Assembly: GCA_963277665.1 (NCBI GenBank)
Contig: OY728152.1
Coordinates: forward strand, 1,186,446,357 to 1,186,510,356
DNA: 64,000 nucleotides
Source of the DNA: Viscum album
Taxonomy: Eukaryota > Streptophyta > Magnoliopsida > Santalales > Viscaceae
Direction of reading: 5' to 3'
Below the pieces are notes generated by a model. The model saw only the letters and a list, made by a program, of their open reading frames with translations. It searched no databases and had not been told where the DNA came from. Positions 34,550 through 47,766 of this stretch are shown here, piece by piece. The position numbers and the translations under genes are program-made. Within the stretch, counting starts at the first letter, position 1. Every line of letters begins with the position of its first letter.

Positions 34550-37500
34550 AGCTATACATAATAAAATGTGTTTTAATAGAAATAATTTAATTTAGTGTTA
34601 AAAGGTGAATTTACAGTTTATAAATACAATGAAGTAAACAATTGTAATATTAGAGGATGATTGTAAATGATTAATGATATTTATTCAAGATATTTAATTA
34701 TATATATATATTTTTGATTAAATTAAATTTCATGACAACATAAATATGGATATTTAAGGTGATTAATATTATAAGAATAAAATTTGTATACTATGAATAT
34801 AAATTTGAGAAGAAATAGAATAACATGAGTGTTTCATAATTCTGATTTAAATGAGAATAATTATTTTTTCAATAGATATATTTGATATAGAATATATATA
34901 TATATATATTGAATTGTAATATTGATGTAAAGTGAATAACCAATGTAATGGATATAAAAAAGTTTACATGTACTTAATAAAAATATATTTTTTTGATATA
35001 TTTAGTGAAATTTAATAATTAATCAAAAAATAGAACAATGAATTTATTATATAAACTACATTATAAGCATATACTATATAATTATGAATAACATAATATT
35101 ATATAACAATGTGGTAGTAGAAGAAGAATAATTTCAATTTTAATAGTCCAAGAGGTACTCATGTCAGCACATGTCATCATTAGTTGAGCTGGTACACAAC
35201 CAATTTTTTGTAAATTAAATATGGAATAAAATGTTTGGGGAATTATAATAACTACTAATAAAAAATTTATCAATTTCAATAACATATAAAATATAATCCT
35301 GAATGAGATGAAAAAAATATAAAAGTGTTTCCCTATTATCATATTAGGTAGATTATGTTGTTTTCTCATGGTTTTATATTATGTATATTTTCCTATCGCA
35401 AAAGATGATATATTGGTAGTCATCAACAATACCATGGAAATGGAATATTACCTTTCCACCAGAATAGATGATGAATTATTATTATATATTTTTTGAAACA
35501 GCTTCCAATAGAAGACTAAAATACATTTTTGAAATATCATAATATAAATCTAAAATATGATTTTTAGAAGAAGATAATAAATCATGAGGATGATTATGAA
35601 AAAATAGAGGAAATAACGGGACAAAAGGGGGTAACGTATTATAATCACAATAAATAGTATAATTACAATAGTAAATGAATCATATAGATTAAAGTGGAAT
35701 AATCCAATATTGGAAAGGACTAGATTATAGAAATATTATAACAAGATCATGTAATTGAGAGTCTCAAAAAAGTTTCATATATTATATTATATGTAAAAGT
35801 CATTAAATAAAGTAAAAAATATTCTTCTTGATGTCAACGAAAATAATATAATGTTCTTGGAAACTAAATAAAACGGAAGATAAAAATTCACAATTATCAG
35901 GTTGATAATATAAATGAACCCATAATTGATAAATTAAAGATTCTTTAAAATGAAAAATACATTCATATCAATAAATGAATGGATATTGATTTTAAATATT
36001 AGAATCTAAAAGATTCCCAATATGTTTATTCACTACATGTTGAAAAGAACATCATACCACATAAAATAAAACTTAAGAATCTACTTTTAGAAAACATATA
36101 TATAGTGTAAAGAGAACTTTTATATCATATATTGATTAGTTTATAGAAGATAAAAGGTATAAGGAACCATCCAATTTTTTTTCTAAACATGATTATATGA
36201 ACTATATAGATTTGTAGAAATACATATAAAAAAGCTTATAAATTAAATGGTGAAAAATAAACCACTATAATAAGGCCGAATGAATATTTTGGTACAATGA
36301 TATGATCACCTATAATGGAATACTTAGTGAATGATTTGGAAAAAAGTAAAATACATGCAAATTGGGATAAAATTTTTCACAATGAAAAAGCTCAATATTT
36401 TTGGGGAATTATTTGTATAGATTTATGTTTTTAAACGAGGATTCTGATTTTTGACAAAATATTTCAATAGCTGAAGTTCATACATAACATAAATATGGAG
36501 AAAGAAAATATTATATATGAGGAGAAAAATAATATAAATACAAAAATCAGTTTGTCAAAAAATTATATGAAAAACATGTTGTCCCCAAAGGTATTTTAAA
36601 TAGTATTGGCCATAATGAAGAATCATGAATGTATAAATCATTCAATCTTGCACCAGAATAATGTTATATGAAATGAAAAAAAGGGGGAATAAATAGTATT
36701 CCTTATAATGAATAAATATTTGAAATGTGATGAAAAAAAATATTTCCATTAAATAAATGACGAAAAGTAATTTGTTATACTTTATAGTAATATGAAAGAA
36801 GTATCTGATCTGTTTAAATGAATTAATTCCAAAATGGTGTTATCCCATATTGATTATTTTTTGTGCTACGATATTCCACATCATGGATTTTTTTTATAAT
36901 GTCATGTAATTTATTTTAATTGAAAGCAAAATTAAATATCATTGTTATATATTAATTTTTGAAATAAATAATATAATTAGTTGGGTGGAGGATATTACTA
37001 ATATACCATTAAGCACAACCATGTTAGAGGTAAACCTTCTATCATATTATTTAGTAATTTGTATTGGTTACCTAGAAATATAATGGAAAAAATCTAAAAG
37101 GGAGAAAAATATATACATATAGGAAAGAAATATATTTATAATGATGAAATGATATTTTATGAGAGGTTGTGGGAAGACAAGGGAATGAATGTTTTTGAGG
37201 TTCGAAGTCAATGGTTAAAATGATATTCTCATAAATCAATGTACTGTTTGAAATCAATATATAATAAGAATAAATATTTAATAATATGAGAATGATAGTA
37301 GATTATATGTCTTCTTGGATGATAAATATTGATAAGATGATTCCTCTATAAGGATGACAGAATTTTTAGATTTTATAGAAGGAAACTACAATTCCATTAA
37401 AGGTAATCATGATGAATTTTTTATTTTTATTTTTCTAAAAATAAATGTTTATTGTGGTTTCAATGAAATTATAATTTCTATTTATCACCCCAATGAGGGA

Positions 37501-39731
37501 ACTATGTTTCACCTTATTCCATAAATAAATTAAATTATATTATAACCATAAATTATAATAAAGGGGTTGTTGGTTAATAAATAGTCGACTATTGGAATGT
37601 ATGAATGAATAAATACTCCATATAAGAAAAAGATTCATTGTTCCACAGTTTATCAATTTTCATATCAAATAATATTTTTTAAAAATTTAATTTTTGATGA
37701 TGTAAATAATGATAGAGTTCATTGAGGGTAATTTTCTTAATAATATACAAGATTATATATTTCATTCACATTTAAATTCATAAACAGGATTTTAAGTATC
37801 CATTAAATTGTATATATTCATATTCATGGATAATTCACGAATTTTTAATTATAAATAGGGGTACTTTTATTATTTAATTATAATAAAATGGTATTTTGGA
37901 TATTTTAAATTCGAAATATTAATAAAAACATTCTATTCAAACATGAATTTTTATAATCTATTTAATATGAGGTGTATAATATTTTGATTAAATATAATTA
38001 AATATATTTACATAAATTGGAATAAACATGTTTCAATTGGAATACTTATGAACAAACTTTGATGGAAGGAATGAGGGATTGGTAATAATTATATGTTGGT
38101 ATTATTTCATATCAAATAGACACATTTCATATAACTCCAAACATCGAATTCACTAAATTATGTATGGTTCATGTGGATATGGAGTTGGATCATAGATGAA
38201 ACATTACTAAGAAGAAAATGTTCCATCCTCCCTTCTAAAATTGTTATTATTTTTTACGAATAAGGATGATAGAATAAAATGAAAATGATATGGTGAATAG
38301 AAGATAGATTAATTTTATAATAAGTGAAAATTGGTTATATAAATTGATAAGAAAATTTCTATTAGTACTCATTACAAATAGAAATTCATTGACAATTGAG
38401 CCCACTTTTTTCTTATTGTGTGTTTTTTTGTTAGGAACTAAAATTATACCTAACTTATTCAAGTGAAATTAAAAAAAATTCACTTTCACATCCACATAAA
38501 ATATTTTTAATTTATAGTTATATATTATTTGGGAGTTAATATTACATAACAAGACCATATATTTAATATTTGACTCTACTACATTGTACCCATTATTCAA
38601 AAAATATAATACTATTAATGTAAAACAAGATTGATCTTCATGATAAATACTGAAGAAGTTCATCATGAAATTTTATTTTCCCTAACCCATCCATAGACCA
38701 CGTAAGAAATTTTTTAAAATGTTGGAGGAGAAAAACCCTCAGTTGTTGAGAAAAAAAATAAATTTTTATCCATTGAATATATATATATATATAACATTTT
38801 CAACTTTAAAAATTAACAATGGGTTCAATATATACATTTTGGTACCAAATAAGTGAAAATTACTAAAAAAATAATTTAATAAAATGTTTGATATGATATC
38901 ATAGTGGGAAAAAAACTATAATGTCATATTTGAAATGATAAAAAACTCATAAATAATTTTGCACAATGATATATTTTCACTACTAAATATTATAATATAA
39001 TTTACATTATTCATAATTTCATTATCTTATAGTGAGAAATAATTATATTTCATTAAAACCTATAGAAATTATAAATACATTATGTTGGATACATGAGGTA
39101 TCATGTTCATATATCTCTTACATATGGAGTAACCTTCACCAACCCACATGGATTAACCATAACATTTTCTCATGGATTAACAATTATCGTTATACATTAA
39201 ATAACAATCTTGGCTTTAAATTGAATAACGATAATATTAAATTCACATAATATCATAGGATAACACAAATTGGTTATGTTCATCCCATTACCGAATGCAT
39301 TGGAGTGCAATAATGAGCTCAACCACACTCATTTTAAAACAAAAACACACATCCTCAGGAAAAATACCAATGATCAATAAAAAAATCAGATGAAATTAAT
39401 GATTTCATATGTCAAAAAAAATTACCCATTATAAATATATTTTTTCATCTTGAAATATATATTACATTATAAAATCCATTTAGAAAATGAAAATAACACT
39501 ACTAAAGAGTGGTTTTCCTTGATAACACATTGAATTTTATAATTTATTTAGTATCTTATTACCCACATTATATAATTTTTCTTCTCACTTTTCATTTCCA
39601 TCATTATGTCGGTTTGTTTTCGTAATCCTGATGATGGAGGAATTATTTTGGGGAAAATTTAATATTCTTTAAAGTTGAATTTTTATTTGAATTATTAGAT
39701 TCCATGTATTAATATGATAAATTATTTATTG
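34550..39731. other. AT-rich region without recognisable gene
   Basis: 5.2 kb of very AT-rich DNA with TA microsatellite tracts at 34891-34910 and 38777-38792. Open frames reach 95 codons (minus, 35369-35082) but show only hydrophobic low-complexity sequence. I see no retroelement motif that I can defend. Confidence 0.7.
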
Positions 39732-41400
39732 TGTTCTCCCTAATATTGTAGAACGGTGGTGTTGTATTGTGAATTTGAGCAGAATATGGAGTTTCTATTA
39801 TCATTTTGGATGTTACACACCCTATAATGATTACACATCAAGATGAAATAGCACACCATGTAAATGGTTAAATTTCTTATATTGGTTTCTAGGATAATTT
39901 CATTAACTATTAAAAAGTCTGAAATGTTTATATACCATTATTCGAGTTCACATTCTGTAATGTATGTAGTTGTGAATTGGTTCCGAACATGAAGGATTTT
40001 CACACTGTGAAAATATTAGCCAAAATGACATGGAATCATATGTCTTTTTAATATAAGGATACATGTTTTTGTCGTTATTGGGTTTCATTGATTACACAAC
40101 ATGAAATGGGGGTTCACATCATATAATTATAATGGTTAGTTCTTTTACAAATGTGTAAAATTTATTTATTATCTAATTCCGCTATATTCAATTCTACTTC
40201 AACCATGGATCTCACACAAATAAATTACTTGACCTCATGTCCTTCAAAATAAATTAGTTTGTTGATGAATATCCATTTAGTTTGTCCTAAATTTCACTTT
40301 CTATATTGTGTTCTCTTCTTCTAATGTCCAACCATTTTGTTGGTTATAGTACGAAGGGACAGTTTCTTTGAGGCATGTTTTTTTATGTACTCTCCACCAA
40401 CCACTCTGATTATTGAAAAGATTTTTAAATTCACGGATTTATTTGAGGACCAAAATTTTTCTGCTTTCATTCATCATTGTTAGTTTGTTCGATTACAATA
40501 TTATCTGTCCCAATGATATGGTTAGTGGTTCTATCTCTCAAAAATAATGGATTAACTGGAATGATCAATTTTTATAAATTATTTTATTCATAGATTGAAA
40601 TGAATTTTGTGTGTGTGTGAATTTGGGATTTTGATTAATGACGGTTTCCCTATGGTTTTGTATGATAAATAATTTTTCAACCATGGTTTGGATGAAATGG
40701 TTTGGAAAATATAGAACCTAGGATTCCTTCAGTGCTTTGGGGAAATATATAGTGATAGGTATCATCTATTGATACTGTCTGGGTGTTCACACAAGGGGTG
40801 TTCCCCTTATCCTGTGATTCAATGCATATATATATAGATGCATGACATGCTATATTATCTATATCTTATTATGATTGTCCAATTTATCCTAACATTTTTT
40901 TATCATTAGTATGATATTACCTATTCTTTGGATTGTACTTCTTTTCATATGTAAATACCTTCACGCCCCTTGGCTGATATTGGGAACATGTGATATCATT
41001 CAATTTAGTAACTAGAAAGGCACCATAGTATGGAGGAATGGTTTCTATTTTCTATTACTAGTTTGTTGATGGAGAGATGATGGTTCGTTTCCCATAATAT
41101 TAGATAGAAAATAAATTTAATTTTTATTTTCATTTTTTAGACATATTTCCTAGTTTTTGTTAGGTAAATTATAATTGTATCACATATTTTTTCCCATTTT
41201 AATAATAAATATATATACACGTTTATTCTTCCATTGTTTACTTCAATAATGTATATATATATATATAATATGTTGTCTACATCATGTTAAGAAAATTATT
41301 TCTATCAGGTTTTTGTTGATACTCGGGTGCTTATCACCATCCTGTTGGGATCGCAATTTCCCTTTGAGTATGTGGATATTCAGTTCAATTACCCATTATT
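39732..41400 (+). repeat. 5' LTR of element D, approximate
   Basis: The start TGTTCTCCCTAA at 39732 pairs with the same word at 45958. GATTACACAAC at 40090 pairs with 46309, and the TATTGATACTGTCTGGGTG region at about 40777 pairs with CTGTTGATACTATTAAGGGG at about 46516. About 500 bp between 40110 and 40600 has no counterpart in the 3' copy. The end is placed only roughly; homology by eye fades after about 41350. TA tract at 41251-41268. Confidence 0.5.
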
Positions 41401-42245
41401 TTGGGTTTATGTGTTTGTTTTTTTTCAAAAATTATTATCAAATGAGGTCTATCAACATGATTCCTTTTTAGTATTTTTACTAGATTAGATAAATGATTCT
41501 CAAGACTTCATATGGAGGTTGAGGTGACATTGTGGACAACAGATTCCATTATGAGATTCATCTTACCATGGGATATTGTGGTATGTGCATCCAATTTTCA
41601 TTTCCAAATATTAATCTCTATTTTTTCATAAGGGTTTTCTATATTTTACTATGATCATTTTGTTATAATATTATTTCATATGTTTCATTATTCATTTTTA
41701 TTCTTCTAAGATGTCTTCTGTAAATTCACCAGGAATCTAAAATAGATTCTCTTAAAGGGAATAATCCTAAAGATCAAAAACGAATCAAGGAAATCATGTG
41801 GGAAATTTTATATGTAGATAAAAATTTTGGGGATGTACCAAACATTGTTCTTGAGGTACAACTAAGAGATGGAGGAGACAATATTCGATCACATTAGTGT
41901 TTTCTACGAATCCAACATCTTGGAAGGGTTTGTGAGTGGATATTAGATCTATTGAATTTATAATGATGTTTTAGTCATATGGGTAGATAGTAGATAGGGA
42001 TATGATGCAAGAGATTAACATGGAAGGAATGGTTGGTTATTTTCCCCTTATCACTTAAATAGTGCCATCATCAGGGGTGTAAGTGGAGAATATTTGAATA
42101 GAATGATATTTTTATGTGTGGCATAGGTGGTTCTCAATGGAAGGCATCTGCTGCACGTTTAGTTATAACATATAGTGCTCCCCTTACTATATTTTTTTGT
42201 CTCATGTTAGAACACACATAACTTTATTGCCATGTACCTATTAAG
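41401..42245 (+). other. Leader and gag region of element D, unreadable
   Basis: Gag should lie here, since the protease begins about 42340. I find no gag motif that survives; a stretch near 41730-41900 is purine-rich and open for about 50 codons (NNPKDQKRIKEIMWEIL) but not assignable. No clear primer site. Confidence 0.4.
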
Positions 42246-42547
42246 ATGTGTAAATGTTGTGGATTTTATTGTCATCCACAATGCTTCTATAAGGATATTT
42301 CTATGCCTTATTATGGGAAGGGATGTTCATATCTATATGATATTTTAGAATATTCAGGAGCATCAAAGTATATAGTGAACCTTCCAAAGGCCGTTGGGAT
42401 GAGTCACTTTCATTATTTATTACATGTTCTTCACAATCATTTTCAAATGACCAATTTTTTGAAATGTTTAAAATTAAAATGGATTTTAATTAATTTTTTT
42501 ATGTACTTAGTGAAACCTAATTATATAAGGGATGTGTATGGGTTCTA
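42246..42547 (+). pseudogene. pol: Protease remnant, element D
   Basis: A 100-codon open frame contains DILEYSGASKYIV at about 42340-42380, which matches the retropepsin loop LxDSGAxxxFI with the catalytic aspartate changed to tyrosine. It lies about 925 bp before the RT word CYGKYEY, against 875 bp in element A, which supports the reading. A nearby CKCCGFYCHPQC is too close to be the gag knuckle. Confidence 0.6.
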
Positions 42548-42839
42548 GTGTCATTTTTCCCTACTATAGAATAATGATGTAGTTTTATTTTAGAATTTTA
42601 TCTTTCTTTATCAAGATCTATTTGACATCATCACCTATATAGATTAGATTTCATCAAATAAAATAGATGTTGATTTTTATCACTTTTGTGTTTTTTATGA
42701 AGATATTCGGTCATGTATGTTTTTGGGAAAGTGGGATTTCAGTTCTGGTTATGCAAGACCTTCCCTCCTGAAGAACATGAATTTTTTAATTGTAGTAATT
42801 AATTTCGGTGAAATTTTTTCTTATTTTTAGGTAACCAAT

Positions 42840-43690
42840 GTTATTTTATATTTTTCTAATGTATTTGAAGATGATTTCTATCATCTTCATCTAGATTGCA
42901 AGAATAATATTATAATTGACCTTATGCCAGATATGTAGCTTATTTTGATACATTCTTATTGTGTGGTACACCTGGGACTAAAATAGATCAATATTTGATT
43001 GGATAATCCAATGATGAAATGTAATTACCTTATTGTTTTATCCTAGGAAACCAATGTGCTATTTCCCATAATGGTAAATGGTTCACTCAGATTATGTGTA
43101 AATGATGAGATATTGACCGAGATTAAGGTTATTACCAAATAAACCATTACTCATTTATTTTATTTTCTTTACTTTAAATCAGGAAATGTTGTTTTTGAAT
43201 ATTAATCCTATATTAGGTTGTCGTCATATTAGAGTTTATTGGTCCAATGTACCAAACAAGTCTTATAGAAGATGTTATGGAAAATATGAATATCATTTGA
43301 TTCAATTTGGTATAATAAATTCTAATATATTTTTCATGTATCTAATGAATAGAATATTTCATGAGAATCTCAAAACATTTTTTGAATGGTTTGTGGATTA
43401 TTTTTTCTATTATTTGAGATATATGAATGACAATGAGAAAGATTTTATTTTGGTTCTAAATGTCACATATAGTCATAATTTTTATAAAAAACTTTCAATA
43501 TGTAATATATGGTTCTCAAAAATGATATTCAAAGGGAACATGATATATATGAATGGATTATAGAATGATCATGAGATACTAACATCTATTTTATGATGGG
43601 AAGAACCATGCAACCTCATTGAGATACGGACCTTCCTTGGACATATTGGTAATTATCAAGGGATTATCATGGATTTTTTGGTGCTAGAAT
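42840..43690 (+). pseudogene. pol: Reverse transcriptase remnant, element D
   Basis: Starts with the linker FSNVFEDDFYHLHLDCKNNIIIDLMPDM (about 42855-42940), then, after stops, PIMVNGSLRLCVNDEILTEIKVITK (about 43060-43138), then the 125-codon block 43186-43563: GCRHIRV, CYGKYEYHLIQFGIINSNIFFMYLMNRIFHENL, catalytic box FVDY at 43390-43401 (second aspartate lost), and FYKKLSICNIWFSKMIF. It continues as EIRTFLGHIGNYQ near 43620-43660. Every block aligns in order with Ty3/gypsy RT. Three or more frames are needed; long dead. Confidence 0.85.
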
Positions 43691-43699
43691 CACCCTTGA

Positions 43700-44160
43700 A
43701 TTATATTACTAGGAATGTGTTGAAATTCATATGGGATGAATACAATGTATATTTTTCTAATGAGTTGAGATGACTTCTGACGTTAACACCTATTCTGTTC
43801 TAACTTGATCAATGTATGTGGTTTATGTATTTTAATGACGATTATAGTGGGGGTATCAGTTTTTTCATCATTTAGGATGATCATGTGTTGTCTTATGGAT
43901 CACAAAAACATTTACCACATTATACAATTACTCAACTCATGATTTAGATATTGTATCATTTATTAATGTTCGTATGTATGGGTGGAACTTCTTTTTGGGG
44001 AGAAGATCACCATATTTTCACACCATAAGAGTATGAGATACATCATTTCATAGAAATACAATAATCTCATATAGAGTTTATGGGATGAATACCTTTAAAC
44101 ATCTGACATTAACATCTCCTACACCTAGAGGATGGGGCGTGTATCTGTAGACACTATTAG
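43700..44160 (+). pseudogene. pol: RNase H remnant, element D
   Basis: Follows RT in order: LTPILF near 43785, MYFNDDYSGGISFFII (where the family has xxDASxxGxGxVL), VLSYGSQKHLPHYTITQ near 43885-43935, and a CWRHYL-like segment near 43975. Several stops. The position and the SYGSQ motif make the assignment likely. Confidence 0.7.
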
Positions 44161-44599
44161 TAGGAATGTACCAACACATACTATTCATGAATCAATGGGT
44201 GAGTAGAAACTTATGGGGATATATATGCAATTTCACCTAGATACACAAGAGTATGTTTTAGGTATTTTTTGCCAATTGATTAGTTAACCTCATCTCTCCT
44301 TGATTCAATTATATAAATTTAGTGGCATCATGATCGGTTAAAAGAATTTATAGAAACCATATATAGTGGGTAGACCAATTTTGATGGGTCTCTATCCTTA
44401 GATGGTATTACCCATTTTTTGGGATTATGATATTTCCCATAAATATATAGTTTATCATATTTGTTTTATTTTCATATTTATTCATGTAATTTTCATTCAG
44501 TAACTAGGAAAATGTATTGTTAAGTGATATTCAAATTTTTTTGGCAGTGTATAAATTGTGACATTGAAGATTATGTGTCCTGAATTTACACCATAGATT

Positions 44600-45290
44600 T
44601 GGAAATGGAAGAGAGTATAAAACCATATAGGTTTCTCCATCCCATTCATGTTTCCATGTGGAAATATTATGAGGTTTCCATTGTCTTTTATTTTTGGAAC
44701 ACAATGAACACCCCAAATGGTGTAATTATTTTCTGGTGGTGATTGTTTAGGTTTCAATGTCATCGAAATTCATTCAAATATGGGACAACAATATTGTTGA
44801 TGGTCATTGTAAGTTGTATGTATAGAACAGTGTGAGTCTACAAGGTTTTATTTCAACCATTGATTCAGACAGGGATCCTCGGTTTACTGAGAGATTCTAG
44901 TGGAGTCTCAAATTGGTCATAGGGACTTATCTCAATATTAATACAACTAATCATCCAAAAAATTCTATTTAAATGGTGTGTTCTATTTAGATCATTTATA
45001 ATATGCTCATTGACTATGAAATATATTTCGGTTGATCATGGGATAGACATATGGGACTGTATTACTTTAAATATAAAAATATTTTTCATCTACATATCAG
45101 AATGGATCCTCTTGAAGAATTTTCTGGCCACATATTCTTTTCATATTGTTGTTGGTTACAGATGGATGAGGCCACATCAGTTGGACTAAGACTCATTCAT
45201 GTTACGTCAGATAAGACTCAAAATATTTTTCAACATATTGATACAACTCAAAGTTCACCAAAAACATTTGTGGATTAGTGAAATCATATT
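44600..45290 (+). pseudogene. pol: Integrase core remnant, element D
   Basis: IPMWKYYEVSIVF near 44640-44680 corresponds to the start of the core (IPxWKWExIxMDF; the aspartate is valine). The word SDRDPRFTERF at about 44865-44897 is preserved almost exactly, including the second catalytic aspartate, followed by NTTNHPKN where TDGQSE is expected. The open block 45051-45278 reads MGLYYFKYKNIFHLHIRMDPLEEFSGHIFFSYCCWLQMDEATSVGLRLIHVTSDKTQ..SSPKTFVD, aligning over its length with the post-core region of elements B and C. Confidence 0.85.
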
Positions 45291-45957
45291 TGGAGTCTTC
45301 AATTGTTGTATGGGATTTCTTGACTTTTTCTCCTCAGATTGGTAATTTTCTTCTCCGATATTAAAAAATTTTGTATTTTAAATATGTTTCACCATTTAAG
45401 GTCACTAAATGAATTTGGTATTATTAGTATTTTTTTGAATTAATAGCTTAGTGGACATACATTCATGTTTTTTTTAAAATATCAAAACATAGTAAATTCA
45501 ATCCTAATCAACCTCACATTTTGAGTTTGGAAGAGATTGAGATGGAGCATGTCATTTTATTGGAAGAGTAAAAAGTTTACATCCTTAATTCATAGGTGAA
45601 GATACTACATGGTACGTTGATTTTGTAGGTTAAAATTTCATTCAAACAAGGATATGTTTCCCATGATAAATATGATTTTGAGTCAGTGATAAGAGAGATG
45701 TGGCCTCTCATTTTTCATGATGTCATTTTTCCATGTGAATTCCCCATAACCAAAATCCTTATATTGGGGATTTTTTGATATTCCATTACCCACATTCAGG
45801 TATTTATCTTATGGATATTCATTTAACTAATTATGTGGGTCATTTTTGGGACATTTGTGGATAAATTCAATTTTCTCGAGACAAGGTCATTAACATAACC
45901 GCTCAATGTTTTTTATAATAATAGAATATGGGTATAAATTTATTAAAAGGCTTCTGG
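45291..45957 (+). pseudogene. pol: Integrase C-terminus, chromodomain remnant and 3' UTR, element D
   Basis: After the integrase core, HVFFKISKHSKFNPNQPHILSLEEIEMEHV (about 45458-45550) matches the VFHVSxLRKY...DPSHVL...EEI segment between integrase and chromodomain. VKILHGTLIL and SVIREMWPLIFHD near 45680-45720 fit the chromodomain end (E.EMR..YPHLF). The remaining 230 bp to the LTR have no frame; AAAAGGCTTCTGG just before 45958 may be the worn PPT. Confidence 0.6.
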
Positions 45958-47766
45958 TGTTCTCCCTAAATTTGGATAACTATAGGGTCTATTTGGGAAT
46001 TCATGTATATTTTATTCTATCTATTGGAAGATTATTCTCCATTAAATGATTACTCAAAATAATAATTTTAAACAATGTGTTATGTGTTCACATCATGCAT
46101 TATTCATCAGGCATATGTTTCTAATGTGTAGAATGAATCAAAGGTTTGAAAACCATGAATTAGGTAAGAATTACGTAATATATTATTACATGAATTGGTT
46201 CATTCTATGAATTTTATAAATGTGATGAAAAAATAAAACAATGTGAAATTATAAAAATTATGATTTTTAATCACTGGTAATGTGTTGTCAAATTTTTTGG
46301 GTTTAATAGATTACACAATGTTAAATGTGTGTGTGGAAATGGGTTTTGGAGAAAATATGGTTTTCCCATTTTTTGGTAAAAGAAATTTATTTTTTAATCA
46401 TTTGTGAAATTGATTTAATAAATGGTAATAAATTTCTAGTTTGGTTAAATGTTTTGGAAAATAGATATGACAGGAATCCTTGGGTAATAATGTGGATGTT
46501 CAGTAATAGCACTCATCTGTTGATACTATTAAGGGGTTCCCAGATGGGGTGTACCCTTGATATATAGATTAGAAGAATATATATATATATATATATAGGA
46601 TATTGATGTGTTTTATTGTCTATGTTATTGTATGCATTTCCCAGATTTCTAGACCAGCATTGATACAATGGTTAATGTTACCATTTTTTTCATTTACTTT
46701 TTTGATAATTTGATTTATTTTATATAATTTTCAATACATTCATCTCTTGGATTTGTAAAATTTTTTAACCTTAAATTCTTTAGAACTGCATTACATATTT
46801 TTTTCATATTAGGTAAAATAGGAAGTTAAATTTTTTTATAGTAATGATATATTTTTTAACATTTTCTGATTCCTTTTTTCCATTAATGTTTATCATGTTT
46901 AGAATATTCTGTAGAGATACACAATATGAATCCTAGATTTAATACTTCTATGTTGTTGAGTTCGAACCCTATAAACCCCGTTGGTAGTGAACATACCTTT
47001 TTAAAAAATATAATATAGGGAATGGTAAGGATTTTCACGTAGTATTATAGGTTCCTATTATATGTTTCAAGATATCTAGGGGTGAAATAGTGATAGGTTT
47101 CTCAATCTATCATATAGATTAGCTATTTAATTTTCTGTCATTTTCTACTTAATGTTCTTCAAGTAAATTTTAAATACATTTGGGTTGTATACTTTCTACT
47201 ATTTTATGTTTGTTAATGAAATACTAAATCATTTTTATTCATCTATTATTACATTATTTTGGGTATATATATATCTATATTTTTAAATATCATATTTTAG
47301 ATTCATTTAATGTCAAATCGTTCACACTTTTTCATTTTAATTCCATGGTGCTAGTCACCAGCAAATGAGGATTAGGAAATACCATTCGTGTGTCAAAACG
47401 CATTTCTTGTATATGTTTGACAGGGAATCTTGGTATGTTTCATCATAATAGACCAAAAAATAAATGTCAATGATTGGTAAGAAATATTTACTCACTATAT
47501 ATGTTAAAATATAACATCTCTTTTGTATTTTATAATGAAGATCAACATATTATATAAAATATTTTCATCTGAAAACAATTCAATTAGTGTCATATTGAAC
47601 ACAAAATTTCATTAATAATTATTTTAGATCCATATAAATTCATCCATAAAATTATTTTAGAACTATGGATGTGGATGAAAACAAGATTTTAAGGGATGCA
47701 TTAAAAGTGTATTTTCAAAATGTTTTTCCCAAAGCATGATCTTGAATTATCATGTAAGATTCTAAT
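45958..47766 (+). repeat. 3' LTR of element D, approximate
   Basis: Starts with TGTTCTCCCTAAA at 45958 and pairs with the 5' LTR through the anchors given for the element. It contains a TA microsatellite at 46577-46597. The end is not visible; the next recognisable feature starts at 47767, so 1.8 kb is an upper limit. Confidence 0.5.

Larger units (their letters stand above)
39732..47766 (+). mobile_element. Ancient AT-drifted Ty3/gypsy chromovirus D
   Basis: Plus-strand element with protease at about 42340, RT 42840-43690, RNase H 43700-44160, integrase 44600-45290 and chromodomain region to about 45725, flanked by diverged LTRs. LTR pairing rests on collinear anchors: 39733 with 45959, 39970 with 46189 and 40090 with 46309 (offset 6219-6226), then 40609 with 46327, 40765 with 46505 and 41310 with 46950 (offset 5640-5740). 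The jump in offset means about 500 bp present only in the 5' LTR. Outer ends are approximate; no PBS or target duplication could be fixed. Base composition has drifted strongly toward AT, and codons for W, C, G and R are often lost. This is the oldest coding-bearing element in the window. Confidence 0.75.

Noticed and set aside
35082..35369. 95-codon minus ORF, hydrophobic
   Set aside because: Composition is that expected from random AT-rich DNA (I, L, F, Y rich); no motif and no repeat partner.
42249..42284. CKCCGFYCHPQC as a gag zinc knuckle of element D
   Set aside because: Spacing does not fit CX2CX4HX4C, and it lies only about 100 bp before the protease loop, whereas in element A the knuckle is about 400 bp upstream.
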